64,000 bases of DNA, taken from assembly GCA_963691655.1 (NCBI GenBank), contig OY829326.1, positions 97,023,235 to 97,087,234 on the forward strand, read 5' to 3'. Both the position numbers and the translations under genes were made by a program. Source of the stretch: Toxonevra muliebris. Its lineage: Eukaryota > Arthropoda > Insecta > Diptera > Pallopteridae. Shown in pieces: positions 37,501 through 50,336 of the stretch. The notes below the pieces were generated by a model. That model did no database searches, was not told the DNA's origin, and worked only from the letters and a program-made list of their open reading frames with translations. The first letter of the stretch is position 1. Every line of letters starts with the position of its first letter.

Positions 37501-40500
37501 AAAGAAACAATATAACTATGTTGAAATTGTAAGTACAATATATTTAATAAATAACATATGCAAAATAATGTCAAAATGGTTACAATTATCAAACAAATAA
37601 TACAGGGTGTATTTTTAAGCAACAATCAAAAGCAAATATAAATCTTTAGCAAATAACTGCTTTAGTATGGTATTAGTGTAGAAAAATAGAAATTTCTGGA
37701 TCGAGGCAGATATGTAACTATATAATTATAAAGTTAATTGAAATTGGAGCGAGTTGTAATTGTGTTATACTTATCTCAAACTTACTATTTTGTCGTATAG
37801 CTTAAATTTCCCAATTTGGCCAACTCCAAATCCTTTGTGGTTGAAACTAAAGCTTTTATATTATAAGGAGAAGTCTGTGACCCTGCGATCAAAACTTGTA
37901 ACATACTGAATGGTCACGTTCAGAAGACCCTTCTGCTCCGCTACTGCTAGATGCGTGTCTTATGAACGCAAATTGATCACTTTATAATCAACAAAAATTT
38001 TATTGAGCAGTTGTCATTTCATTGAGCGTGTTATTTTTCTAATAATTCATAATAAGCAGAGGTCGTTTTCTGAATGCAACCATTATATTTCGGAGCATAT
38101 TCATTCAACCTTAACAGAAGCACTATGGCTGTCATCAAAGTTTTTTAGAAAAGTTTCATAGGATTGATAGTGAATATAAGAAGGTTACAAGAATTAATCA
38201 CCAGACTAGCGCACTACTCACTAGACTATCGAGGTCGTCAGAAAAAAGTCTCATGAGTCTGAATCATTTTGGGAACAAAATTAATATCGCGCTTTGCCCA
38301 GAACTATGTTGTCTTATAACAGCATATTCTTCAAGAATTGAAAAAATAAGACACCGAAAGAGCAAAAAGGTCTTAAAGAACTTTTCATTCCGATTATTCT
38401 TTTCTTTTTTTTTTTGAGCGGTTCATTTTGATTTTGGGGCCTTCTTTCGTTCTACCAAAAAGAATTAATGAAAAAAGAAATTTAAAATCAAAGCGAAAAT
38501 TTATCAATTTAAATAAAATCCAATAATAACAACGAAAATGTTACAATAAAAGCATTTCGGGATCAAAATATAAGACCCCCAAGTAGATTAATCCAATTCT
38601 AAACGCAAATTTCTTTGCAAATATCTCATAACTATATATCTGTATTTATCGGATTTTGCTTGCTTGCTCTTCATATGTAATAGTATTGGATATTATTGAT
38701 ATGCTTGGAAGATATTGCGTTATATAAGCATGCGAATATTTCATGCATATATTCCTTAAAAAACCCATTTCAAATCCTTTTTTTTATGCCTAATAAAGGC
38801 TGTCTGAGACACTAGTCTGAAGATCTCTAAGTAAGGAGTGCGGCATTAGAAGAAATTAGTGCATTGAAAAGCAAAAAAAGAGGTCAGTAACGCAAATTTT
38901 GGTCAAGCTAAAGAAATATTATTAAAAAAAATATTAATTTTGAAGCGAGCAATTTTTAACGTTTTCTGGAACACTTCTCATTAAAGTTTTTATTGTAGTT
39001 TCCGATTTTTTTTGGCTTGCAGCCACTTGCGTTCCTTTTTACTAGATTCCAATTTTTCTCAATTGGCCGGAGCTCTAGGCAGTTCGCTTCTCTAATGACA
39101 AAAATTTATTTTTTCTTCTGGTTCATTCAAGAGCTGCTGTAGTTGCACGAAGCGAGATCAGGCCAAAAAACGGAAGATAACTTATACTGGTTTAAAAATG
39201 GTCGAAGTCGCTTTTGCGTTTCCTTAACATATATTTCGATGTTAATAATGCCAGTGGTAACGAAAAGTTGGTTTATTCTTTGGATTATAAATTTTTACTT
39301 AACATTTCCTCTAGCGTTAGCAACATAAAACTCTTGGCCGGGAAGCTAAGAAAAGTCGGAAAGGACGTATGTTTCATCATCCATTTTGCAACATTCATGC
39401 TGTCTGACAAAATTTTTATTTAGTTTTTGAGCGCGTATTTTTGTTTCACAATTCCATACTGCATAACGATCCGGTACTTTCTGAACTTTGTAGGTATGTA
39501 CATCAGTTTCACATTCCATTCTCCGTACAAATGATTTTTCTTCCTAACAAGTTAGGATTTTTCCAGCACCACGGTCACCACGAACTTTTTTTTTGCCGGT
39601 TTTCTGCTTCCGATTGATGCTTACTTCTTCTATTTTCCTATTACCCAAGATAAGAGTGTTTGTGCTCGCTTTAACATCCTATGCAATCCTTTTGAAAGTA
39701 TATTGCGGGTTATTTAAAAAACACTTCACAATTTGCTCACAAACTTTTTTTCTCATTAATCAAAACTTTGTCGTGTAATTAAATGGCATAATTTAAAATT
39801 AATTTTTATGACGCACTCCTTAGTGAGTACTTTCTACCTAGTTTAGTGGGGTATTATATGTATATACCATATAACGATCTGAAATTCACGCTCATGCATA
39901 TATTGTGTAATATCACAAAAAAATAGATTAATAAGAAGAAATTGTTAATTTGTTTGTTAATATAATGTGATTTCCAAGTGCAGATAGATACAGGTGTCTA
40001 AATTTCTACTTCAACAAGTAACTTTAACGAATTCCAATTAATTTTTGTTTTACCTTGCCTTCGGTGCAAATGCTTTCAACAGTGATTGCATTCTTCTGGA
40101 TTGAGCTAAAGCATTTCTGAAATATTTTTATTATGATTTTGAAACAACATTATTTTAATAGGTACTACAAGTTTGGTAAGTTTATGTATAATATTTCTAT
40201 AAATAGTGCAAATGTTTATACAAGATTTCATTTAATACAATACGCAGTAGAATCTGACAATTTAAACAAACACAGAGAAATATATAATTTTTAAAAATAT
40301 GTTCGATTTGAAAATAATAAAATGTTGCTGAAATTTAAAGCCATGACGTGATACAGACTATTCTTGTTGCTTTTTTGACAAAATTGTACAATATTTAAAC
40401 GAAACATTTTTGATTGCATTGATATATGTATATTATAAAATATAGGCAAGAGATATATAGTAGATTAGTACTCACTTGAATAGACTTAATGTTGTTATGT

Positions 40501-40693
40501 TCAATGCTGGATAGTTTGTAATTCCTCTAGGTACTGCTTCGACCAACGAACGCACTAGCACTAATAATAGCGAAAATATCGCTGGCAGCATCAGTTCGAT
40601 TACTAATTGAAATTTGTGATTCCATTGCAATATCCAATTTTTCCATAATAACAATCTAAATTTATCCCAGCTACTAACTTTAACCATTTTCAT
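31549..40693 (-). CDS. ABCA-subfamily full ABC transporter, right tandem copy
   Basis: Fifteen coding exons (minus): 40693-40476, 40116-40054, 37437-36843, 36776-36633, 36559-35279, 35213-34880, 34819-34285, 34220-33874, 33801-33676, 33484-33260, 33199-33049, 32976-32803, 32738-32079, 31928-31818, 31741-31549. They splice in frame to 5157 nt (1718 aa), with the same junctions as the left copy. Exon 3 is 9 nt longer and exon 12 is 18 nt shorter. NBD1 keeps [33 protein letters not shown] and [12 protein letters not shown]2 keeps [31 protein letters not shown] and [11 protein letters not shown]. All catalytic motifs are present in both halves, so it is probably functional. ABCA proteins move lipids across membranes; the substrate is unknown here. 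A second Met (40687) is an equally plausible start. Intron 2 is enlarged to 2.6 kb by repeats. Confidence 0.92.
38164..38239 (-). repeat. SINE fragment in intron 2 of right ABCA gene
   Basis: GATAGTGAATATAAGAAGG and the A-box part (ACTAGACTATCGAGGTCGTC on the plus strand) match the SINE in intron 2 of the left copy. The B box and adjacent bases are deleted. Same intron and same orientation, but the flanks do not obviously match. Confidence 0.55.
38832..39822. mobile_element. Possible DNA transposon remnant in intron 2 of right ABCA gene
   Basis: An 11-bp perfect inverted pair, TAAGGAGTGCG at 38832-38842 and its complement at 39812-39822, encloses about 1 kb absent from the left copy's intron. 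The interior shows no transposase that I can identify. A short interior piece (CTCTAGCG, then GGGAAGCTAAGAAAAGTCGG near 39310-39360) resembles 47680-47740. Confidence 0.35.
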
Positions 40694-40742
40694 CCTCTGG
40701 ATTTCGTTTCTCCTTTCTTTAATTTTATTTTAATACTTTTTT

Positions 40743-40799
40743 TCAATCACTCATGTAGAGGTAAGCGAGTGAGTCCAGTGTGTGCTGCAGTGTATGCAT
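40743..40799 (-). promoter_or_regulatory. Upstream ORF in right ABCA leader
   Basis: ATG at 40799 opens an 18-residue frame starting MHTLQHTLDS and ending at 40743. It matches the left copy's upstream frame at its N-terminus, so it predates the duplication or is under constraint. Confidence 0.4.
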
Positions 40800-40824
40800 T
40801 CAACCTATTTGTAGTATTTTGCTG

Positions 40825-40862
40825 TACACTGAACACAATATTTGTGATGATGAAACTTTCTG
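40825..40862 (-). promoter_or_regulatory. Conserved core promoter block of right ABCA gene
   Basis: This is the same conserved block as at 21691-21730, with minus-strand TCAGT at 40832-40828 as a candidate initiator. Duplication of this block means the right and left genes probably have similar promoters. Confidence 0.45.
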
Positions 40863-41206
40863 TGACTAGAGACTGCAAGTAATGAAAGCATTATCGCAAA
40901 ATTAATTAATAGGAAATACTTAGGAAATATAAGTGTGCATAGGCTGATTTCCTTTATTCAAAGTCCTTATTGAATTGCAATATATTTTATTTATAATAAC
41001 ATTTCATTTGTAAAATAAAATAAAACCGAATACAATAGTCATCTACATATCTGCATATTACGTGTAAAATTTTTTTAAGCAGCACAACTCTATCTTGATT
41101 TTCAGTGCGAAATTTAAATTTAGCAAGACTTTTTATTTTATAATTCTAGGTGCATTGCGAAACATACAGGTTTTGTGATATGTATATGTCTGTAATAGTA
41201 ACACCA

Positions 41207-41248
41207 CTAGCGGATCCAAGGGCCATACCCCTCTTCTGGATCCGCTAG
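41207..41248. repeat. Perfect 12-bp inverted repeat (hairpin) with GGATCC
   Basis: CTAGCGGATCCA at 41207-41218 is followed after 18 bases by its exact complement TGGATCCGCTAG at 41237-41248. A related ACCACTAACGGATCCAG occurs at 58503-58520, so this is probably the end or core of a dispersed repeat. Confidence 0.5.
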
Positions 41249-41854
41249 AGAGTAACAGTGTAGAACAAAAAAAAAAAAGGATCAGGATCAACGTATGCTA
41301 TTTAGAAACAAAATGTGCCGAACAACGCCGTTTTTAACCCTGTTTTGGGTTCCAACGCGAACTTTGTCAACCTCTAACAAATTTGGTATACTAAATCATA
41401 AAATAGCTTGGTTATTATTGCATTTGAGAAAGTTTTTGTGTTAATCAAATTATATATAAAATTACAAATAGAATTTTTCCAATTAATTAGCTTTTTAGCT
41501 CCCTCCCTTGTGGGATTAGTTTTGGCTTATTCTAAAAATATTGTCTTTTGATGAGATAACATCTTTACTGGGGGTTATTTCACAAATTTCTCACACATGG
41601 CCACACTTTTCATGTAATACGCTCCCTGTCCCACTTTTCCTTTTCTTCTTTGCTAAAACTTTTATTTTCTCGACTATAGTAACATTGCCAAGTCTTACCA
41701 CGGGAAATCTTATCTAAAAATGTTGCACTGTGTTATAAGATTAAACTATAATAAAAACTGCATAGTCTTCAAAGTCTTCTTAAAATCAAAGAAAGTTTTT
41801 CATACCAGTAATAAGTATTTCTGGGAATAAACGTATTATTTTGGTTTTACTCCT

Positions 41855-42002
41855 ACATATCGCTACCTTAATTTGTTTTTAATTTACTTTAAATTACAAA
41901 TTCTGGAAACAGTGCTCCCAATATTAAAATGTGTTTCGCTTCTGCTGTAAAATTTGAAAAAATGCGCGTTAGGGCTTTAGCATATTAAGGCAGCGATATG
42001 TA
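41855..42002. mobile_element. MITE, family member 2 (148 bp)
   Basis: TACATATCGCTACCTTAAT at the left end mirrors ATTAAGGCAGCGATATGTA at the right end. The reverse complement matches 26251 onward, including the CTAAAGC, CGC and TCAAATTTTACAG interior, defining a two-member family in this window. Confidence 0.6.
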
Positions 42003-43139
42003 AGTGCATTAAGGTGCCTCTGGAAAAAAACCTAGGGCTACCTCCTATTATGAATATATCATATATAAAATATTGCAGCTCTAGCGATAAACTGTCGTGA
42101 GCTGGATCATTTCGGAAAAACCCTTAAGATAATCATTTCTTTGGCAACATATTTCCTTAGGGTAATTTGTCACTAAGAATATTCACTTTCTTCGAAAGTA
42201 TTTAATTTTCAGTTTCAATTCGTCGACTTTTGGATTTGAAAATTCAATAATAATAGCATAAAAAATCACTAAAAAGACGTAAAATAGCTTATTATCCCTA
42301 GTTATTGAGCAAATTTTTTGCAATGCCCAGATGAAGCCCAATATATTTTTTGTGTATCCAGGTAAGACCTGGTGCCTGGCAATCCTTATTGCAAATCAAA
42401 TTGGCGAAGTGCGATAGGCCAAGCATGTTTAAATGGTTTTGTATCTTTAAATATTCATAACGATTGAATGTAAATCAAATACTCGAAGAATTTTTTAAAA
42501 ATCGTCGCAGATTATAAAAAAATAGCAGGTTGGGAAAAACCTTATCAAAGAATTTTTTTTATTATATTTCACGCTTCATTACTGTGAATATGAGTTTGTA
42601 CGTTCGATATTTTGAATGGAATACCTTCTTCAATTCATATTCTTTGACAATTCATTAAAAAAATGTCGTGGTTTTCATAGTGGAGGTTTAAACCCAAAAC
42701 GACCGTTGATCCGCCACGGTACATGGGACTGAAAGACGATAATCGAAATATTATAAAAAATATAAGAGTTATACATGCAGGCATTTGAAACTGCGCTTCA
42801 TGATGACATGGCACAACACTATCGCTCAATTTTCACATGATTAACTTTATATTTCAATTGACGTATATGAATAATGAAAATCACCTATTTGTAATTGAAT
42901 TTTATTTTTTAGGATTTTTTTTTGGGAAATTTCGCTAATTAAACATTTATCATCACTTACATATTTCCTCATGAAGGTAAATGCGTATATTCCATTTCAA
43001 TTTTCATATGATTAATATTGAAATTTAATAAACAGCGCGATTTAAATGCTTATCACACAATGCTTATGTATGTATAGTTTCTAGAGAGGAACATTTCTAA
43101 ACGATACAATTTTTATCCATTTTTTAGCTCCTAGGTAGC

Positions 43140-43580
43140 CACTCTAATCTAACCTAACCTAGCATTGATTTTCAAATCCTTCAAGCCTTTCTGTCGTAAA
43201 AAGTAAAAACAAAAACTTTCAACTTGCTCTACGGCTGTGATTTTTCTTGCAAGTTTAAACTAAACTCTCTATACAACAACATAGCAAGATATATATTTGG
43301 CCTAAGACGTTATGATCACGTCTCGCTACACGCTAAAAAGATATTCTCAATTGCATTCAACAACTTGCTAATTTTTCAGACCATATTACAGCTACATAAA
43401 GTAATATTCACAAAAGAACCGAGCGCTTTACGCTATTGAAGCGTACGAATCAAATAATTCAATTCAGATATGAGTCTCTCACATCTGAGCGGCATTTTTA
43501 CATATATTCAATTCGTCTTTGGAATAAACTACCATCATATCTACTTTCAATCAGCAACGCAAAGCGCTTCAAAACTACCC
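43140..43580 (+). mobile_element. LINE ORF2 C-terminal fragment
   Basis: A frame around 43224-43439 reads LNSLYNNIARYIFGLRRYDH and ILQLHKVIFTKEPSALRY. Shifted frames then give SHLSGIFTYI-like and LWNKLPSYL-like pieces. This order (ARYIFGLRRYDH, KVIFTKEP, LWNKLP) is typical of the ORF2 C-terminal part of non-LTR elements in arthropods. It is broken by stops and shifts. ACCTAACCTA just upstream (about 43152) resembles old LINE or SINE tails. Confidence 0.55.
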
Positions 43581-43655
43581 TATTAAAATAACTTGTAAGC
43601 CAATAATAAAATAAATTTCTTTCGTTAGCCCTTATAACTTTCAAATGTGTTAAAC

Positions 43656-43720
43656 TTCTTTTTTCTTTTTGTTTTTTTTTCTTTTTCTTTTTTTTTTTCT
43701 TTTTTTCTTTCTTCTTGTCT
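43656..43720. repeat. Polypyrimidine low-complexity tract
   Basis: About 65 bases consist almost only of C and T on the plus strand (CTTCTTTTTT-type). It follows the LINE fragment; on the minus strand it would translate to meaningless poly-Lys. Confidence 0.8.
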
Positions 43721-45859
43721 TTAACCACTTTTCATATCCTTTATCCTTTAATTATAAGTTTTATAATAATTCAAATAATAACCCCAACTGACAAATGTTA
43801 ATTATACTAAGAATAATAAGTCAATTCAATCTGTTACTTTTCCTTAATCTTAAGTTTTATTTTATAATAATTTAAAAATAATTTTTAATGACTAATGTTA
43901 ATTATACAAAGGATACTGTTTCCTGTAACATTAGGATAATAATAATAGAAATAAATAAATAAAATCTGTATTTTGTTTGGGGGGAAAAAAATGTGACCTA
44001 TAAAAACAAAAAAAAAAACTAAAATTATTCAGTCACTTGCCCATCATTCCACCACACATTCAAAATTTATTGTACATTTCTCTTGATGCCACAAAATTTG
44101 TTAAATTTTATAATTTGTTTAAGTTTTTTGTTCTTTTCAGCTAATTTTCGAATTTTAGTTTTGTTAGTATTAATTTGGGAAAATATTCTTTCCACATTCG
44201 CTACCTGCAAGTGCTACCCTGAAATACAATTACATTTTTATGATAACCAAAACATGTTTAAGTCTATTCTGCATATTATTGCAAAAACTGTAAAAACCGT
44301 AAAATTGGGGAATAAACTGTAATATTTGAGGGGAATCTGTTAGACTGCAAGCGGACCGAAACAGCTGTAACTTACAGATAAATCTGTCAATATGGCATCG
44401 CTGCTTATAGCAGACATTTGAAATTTAGAATTTCGGAAATTAATGTTAACTGTATATAAAAAATTATATCGTGCTTGAAATCGTTGTCTCTAATAATTTC
44501 ACAATGATATGTAGATTTTTTTAAAACTTATTATCTTGAAGTCTTTGTCGCAACTTTTATTACCCAGTAGTATCTCGAAGTGCTCAATGTTTACAACCAA
44601 CTAATCTTAACTATTAAGAATGACTGAACACAATTTCTTGCGCACATTTTTTTCCAAGTGACTAAATTTATTTCAACGAATTATTCATTACATTTTGTTA
44701 TTAGCATTTTGTTTTAATTAAAATAATTGCATTTTATTGATACTTTGACCATAAAGAAAATTATAATCTCTTTCATTAAAACTGGTAATAATAACACTAC
44801 TCAACAAATTGTAACTTGTTTTGCACCATGCATCTCTTACTTCATTTCTATAAAAATCGCGGTATTATTTTTCTAAATATCTAAGTACACACACTCACAT
44901 AAGTATACGTACGATTTTCTTTCAATTCGATTTTCTAACGTAATACTTAATACAAATTTACATTTTTTTTTGATGCAGTTTTATTTAATTCATCATTATA
45001 AACTAAGAAAACTTAAAAACATAACAATTTCTAATTGAGTAAAACGGTAAGAAAGAATATTGAAAATTAAAGTTCAAACATTTGAATGACCTCCATTGGT
45101 TTTAGCGATAGATGAGACGGAATAGACAAGTTTAGGTTTCTTGTATTTTTGTGAGATTTCATTATATAGGGGTTTCGTTTTTCCTTCTTTTTACGTGCTA
45201 CACTAATTGGAACTGTTTTTTGTTGTTGTTGTTGTTATCAGTGTAAAAAAGCAAAATTACAAAGCTGCATTTTAAATCTTTTATTATTATTACGTAAAAA
45301 AGCCGAAAAATTATATCGTATGTATACTTGTGTGACCGTGTGTATGTACAATATAAAATTTAAAGCAACCCATTTGTCTGTCTTTTATACGTTGCTAGAA
45401 TTCAGTTTTAAGCAAATCACGTATACATATCCATTGGTCTCCGGAGGATGTCACAAGTTAGATATGAAGAGTTTTGAAGAAATGGCCGTTTGAAGAATGT
45501 ACCATACAACTCTAATGCATTTTTGGGTATGTCTCTGACTAATTTAGAGTACAGCACTGATATTTGGTCTATGGATGATGGTTGAGAATATCATACTCCA
45601 AGAATAATATGAGGTTGAAGAAGGGAGCTGGTAAACTCTCAAATAACCTGAATTTTCATTATGGGATATCTCAATCTCTTTGTGGAACGGTACTAAGGTT
45701 GAGTATGGAAGTGTTATTTGTCAATGGCATTCTGTGAAAAAAATATGAATGGGCTTGGATTGGAATGTGTTTTTTGAGAAGTGTATTTTCAGAGGAATCT
45801 TAGCAAAAAAGACATGGAACGTTTGTAGTAGTTATAAATGGTAGTACTAATGTGGATGC

Positions 45860-46560
45860 GTGGCAGCTACCCGCTTGCGTAATATTGTCAACATCTTAAT
45901 ACACAAACCTTCACCCCTTTCTTCCTATGGCTTTCTAATAACTGCTACCAACAAACCAACTTTCATTGTCTACCTTGCTACGCTTATCCACAATGATCCA
46001 CGCCCATTTACCCTAAAACGACCATATTCCGTCCAGGAACTAATACTAACATACCATTTTCTCACACAAAGTTTTTTACCATTGTTCTCCAGTTGTATCG
46101 TTTCCAGCATTTGCTTTCTATCGAAAGTGCTAAGCGGTCTTGCCCAAAAATGTCCACATCTTTCCCACTACTACTTTCCCACTGACTACTAAAAACATAC
46201 CGTCGTCTTAAATATAGCTTTTAAAGCGTATCCACTTTTTCCTAGTAGCATTTCCTTGGCAAACAAAGTTTTTGTGCCAACTCTCAATAAATAATTTAAG
46301 AAATATGTACAATTATATATATATATATATTAAAAATCAGGGTTCCATGAGAGCTGTCACACCCATTAAGATAAGCTTACCCATAATTCTATTAACAAAT
46401 AATACTTTCGTACCAAATCTTAGTACCGTACCATAAATGGTTCCTGAGGTATGCCATAATGAAATTTAAGGTTATATGGGAGGTGGCACACCCCTTCTTT
46501 CAATCCAATCTACAATTTTTCAGCTAACGTCCTTGAATCAAATTTCAGTACTGTAAATGG
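45860..46560 (+). repeat. Diverged relatives of the composite repeat at 25480-27594
   Basis: ACACAAACCTTCACCCCTTT and CTATGGCTTTCTAATAACTG near 45900-45945 match 26155-26195. TATGGGAGGTGGCACACCCC near 46477 matches the recurring GGGAGGTG block. An (AT)n microsatellite lies at 46313-46331. Confidence 0.45.
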
Positions 46561-49500
46561 TTCCTACTTGTCAAAAAGTGACCATATTCATCCCAGTTAC
46601 TACCTACTACCAATTTAATATTTTCTTCTGTCATTCTGTCGAATATAAAAAGTTTTGATATTTTACAAAAGAATCTATCAGGATATCTCGTAAACTATAT
46701 GAAATGCACGGCGTGATTGTCATGAGTTATGTAACCTGGTTATTTATGAGTTAGACAGCGAACATATTTTTTTTTAAACTCTGCTGAAAATTAAAATTTT
46801 TTTTTTTTAAAAAGAGGTTAAAACTTTCGAAAATTTTTAAATACAAATCAAATATCTCAAAAACCTTACATAATAGTGAAAAGTTGAGTAAACCATTTTG
46901 ATCAAAGCCCGCAAACTACATGAAATAAAATTTTGAGGTGCCTGAATTAAAATTCTTTGTCGACTAGTGTAAATTAAGGATTATATAAACGTGTAGCAAC
47001 ATATATTATGACCTTACTCCAAGTAAATAAAGGCATTAACTGTTTAATATACAGCTATTTTCTATATAGTATGAGTAATTAATCAATAATATCTGATGTC
47101 GAGTTTGAAAAGTCATTACGACTTAGTTACCTAATAAACTGCTATTCATCTTCTGGATCTGACAGCTGCAATTTTTATCCAAATTTTATAGCCGTTGATA
47201 AGTTTTTGAATGCGATAAATGTCAAGTCAAGTTTACACTAACAAACAAAAATGTCAGCTCTATTTTCAACCACTATTATCGTCTTCCTCTGTCTGTTTTT
47301 TCAACTCATGAAATACGTTTGCTCACAAAAAAGCTTTGGTAATATTTTGGCAGTACAGTTACAGACTACTTTCCCCTGAAAAGGTTAATGTCTTTGGCCA
47401 CCTTATTTGCCCTCACTTCCTTTTTGACCACAGTATCTGTCAAATCTGAGTTCTGGAAAATATCGAGGCAAAAGCAAATTGTTATTTGTGGACAACTCAA
47501 AGACTCCTTTATTATAGCGGCAAAAAGCAATGTCATTCTAAAAATAGCAATAATTCGCAGTTAATTGTGTCCGTGGCCACCAAAGGTTTGCTCTTTTTAC
47601 CACAGCAACAGGTAACTTGGCTAATAAGAAAGTTTTAAGGAAATTTCGACTGATTCTTGGTCTTAAATTGTTCATGCACATTCCCTAGCGAGCCTGCATT
47701 GTAAAATTCCTGACCAGGGAGCTATGAAAGGTCGGCTAAAACTAAGCACAAGCACTGTCGTAATTTGACCTTATGTCACCAATTATTCACACAGAAAGTA
47801 ATAACAAACCCTTACTGATCTGCAAGCAAAAATGTTTACGGACACTAATTTTCAAGAATTTTTGGGATAATGGTCCTTTGTACATGTAAATTCTAGATTT
47901 ATTGGATCTTCCATTCCTATTTAACTAATATTTTCTACAAAAAGATTTCCAGTAGGCCGATTGATTATGCAAAGTGCGATGGATCGCATTTGAAGGCGTA
48001 AATAATTTTTGGTATTATGATATCTACGCGGTTCTGTTTCGCTCTCAAATGCTAAAGAGAAATTGTCAGAATGCAGAGAAATGTAGAGTTGGCAACTCGG
48101 TTGGATTTTTAGATCTTTTTGTTTTGGATTCTATAACCAGACACATATTCACACAATCCATTTTGCTTACCGCAAATCTAATCCGATATCTATTGATGAG
48201 GCGGGTTTTCGTAAAATTATTTCATAAATTAACATATTTTGTGCTAATATTAGCCACAAAATATGTTAAATAAAATAGATTTTTTTACTATTTTTTTTTT
48301 ATTTTTTCACCCCGTTTGTTTTTCGTAATAGCTTAATGAGCAACGAATTGCATTCGAAAAGGTGGAAATTATTCGATCCGCCGCGCTTTTTATAATTGGA
48401 CTACAGTATAGAATAGATACTACAAATGTTTCAGTGTTCCAATCAAAATATCATCCAATTAAAGATAAACTCCATTTAGCTTCTTTTTCTTTCGCTATTT
48501 AGAACATTTCTATTATATTTTGCCAAAAATAATTGACATAGGTCTTCTTTAAATGAATTTAAAGATAACTAATATTTTATTAAACTATTTATAAATATAT
48601 TCAATTAAAATTAATTAAATTTGTTTATAAATAGAAATATATCGAAATACCGCATTAAATACACAAAATCCAACTTTTTGTCACACTCATAGTTAAATAG
48701 TAATATTAATAAGTAACAATAATTCATTATCATCGGCGCTGTACAAATAATTGAAATGATAAGTTGGTATACGTCTGCATGGCCAAAAAAAAAAAAAAGT
48801 AGAAAAATATGTGTATACCCATATTTCCTATTATCAATTATCTAATCGATGAAAATCATGTGAAAAGAAATGTTCGATTGAGTAAATACTGTCAAACAAT
48901 AATGTTGAACAAGTATGAAACAAAAACAAAAAACTTCATTTCATCGGTGAGACGCTCTCCGTTGATAGATACTAAGTACAAGTGGTAGAGGAGCAAATAA
49001 GTGCTAAACTTGCTGTAATAAACAAATTAGACATGTGATACGTAGAAACTTATATTGTAGAGAAAAGGGGAAGGGTGTATGCGGGTGATATGCACTCGAT
49101 TAATCAGAGATTTTATTAAGCTGTTTTTTGTACTTTTGACGAAATTTAACACCTGTTCATACCAGATTAGTAATCTAAGTAATCTGAGTATCGATAACCA
49201 TTTATGTATGTAACTTGTGACTTGTGATATTATGCATTTTACAATTCATTCATAAGTTTTAACTGATATATTTATTTATGTATTTATGTATGTATTATAT
49301 GTTGATAGCTCACGTGAATTTTGCAATAGCTCACTAACTGTGTTCATATGATTTTGATAGACTTTTAACTGTGATATCATGCGTTTTATTATTATTACTT
49401 TTTATAAAAGCTTAATTTTCTTCTTTTTTTCAGATACTTGCTTACTTTATCATATATAGGTGCAAAATTTATTACAAAAACGTGTTTATAATTGTTACTT

Positions 49501-49721
49501 TGATAATATTTACTACACAATATTTATGAATTTTTTTTATTAGTGCTAGCGATACTTTCAATAAGAAAAAAAAATACACGAAGAAATAATAATAAATAAT
49601 AAAAATTAATATTCATAAATTATGGCGTAGACTATATGAATTTTGATATCACTCACATACGTATTTTACTTAGAAAAACTCAAATATTAGTGGCGGAGTA
49701 TTTGAAACATGCATAGTACAG

Positions 49722-50045
49722 GTGGTCGCTGTATCCTAGTGGTTAGTGTGTTGGACTGCTACGCAGAGGTGCCCAGGTTCATATCTCGGCACGCTCAAAA
49801 AAAATCAAAAATAGAAAATAAAAATTTTTCTACATGGCACCACCTTTTGGCTGGCAATGGCAAACCTCCAAGAGTAAAAAAATGCCTATGAAAAGCTTTT
49901 CACTTTGCCGTTCGGATTCGGCATAAAACTGTAGGTCCCTTCCATTCGTGTATAAATATAACTCACACAACATGAATGGATGCGAAAAGCTCGGCCTTGG
50001 CCCTCCATGGACTGTTGTGCCATAATAGTAGTAGTAGTATATACA
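49722..50045 (+). mobile_element. Near full-length tRNA-derived SINE with (GTA)n tail
   Basis: The head CGCTGTATCCTAGTGGTTAG (A box) and CAGGTTCATATCTCGG (degenerate B box) is followed by an A-run. The body has GCCGTTCGGATTCGGCATAA and CTGTAGGTCCC, then a tail TAGTAGTAGTAGTAT near 50026-50040. The body core matches the SINE pieces at 20385-20670 and 23100-23215. Confidence 0.6.
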
Positions 50046-50160
50046 GTATGCATCAAAATTGAGCAAATTAAGGAACATTTTTGGGACAAGAAAAATAGCC
50101 AAAAATGGCGTCAAATTAAAAAGTAGCAGCGTAGTAAAGTTTTTACACATCCAGATGAAT

Positions 50161-50336
50161 AAAAGTACAACATCTTACACTATCCCAAACAGGATTTGAA
50201 TGTTTTGCGTGCCTCTTTCGAGTTTTCCAAAATCGATAAATTTGAAACAAAAGTGCAACATCTTACACTATCCCAAACAGGATTTGAAAGTTTTGCGTGC
50301 CTCTTTTGAGTTTTCCAAAATCGATAAATTCGAATC
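50161..50336 (+). repeat. 88-bp tandem duplication
   Basis: Positions 50161-50248 and 50249-50336 are two adjacent copies differing at only a few bases. Both contain CAACATCTTACACTATCCCA and GTTTTCCAAAATCGATAAAT. No coding meaning is evident. Confidence 0.85.

Noticed and set aside
43498..43728. Lys-rich minus-strand open frame
   Set aside because: It is simply the translation of a polypyrimidine low-complexity tract.
46313..46331. (AT)n tract as a regulatory element
   Set aside because: It is a plain microsatellite within an old repeat and has no supporting context.
47974..48273. 99-codon plus-strand open frame
   Set aside because: No domain, no neighbouring exons with matching phase, and AT-rich composition. 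It is probably chance or a decayed repeat.
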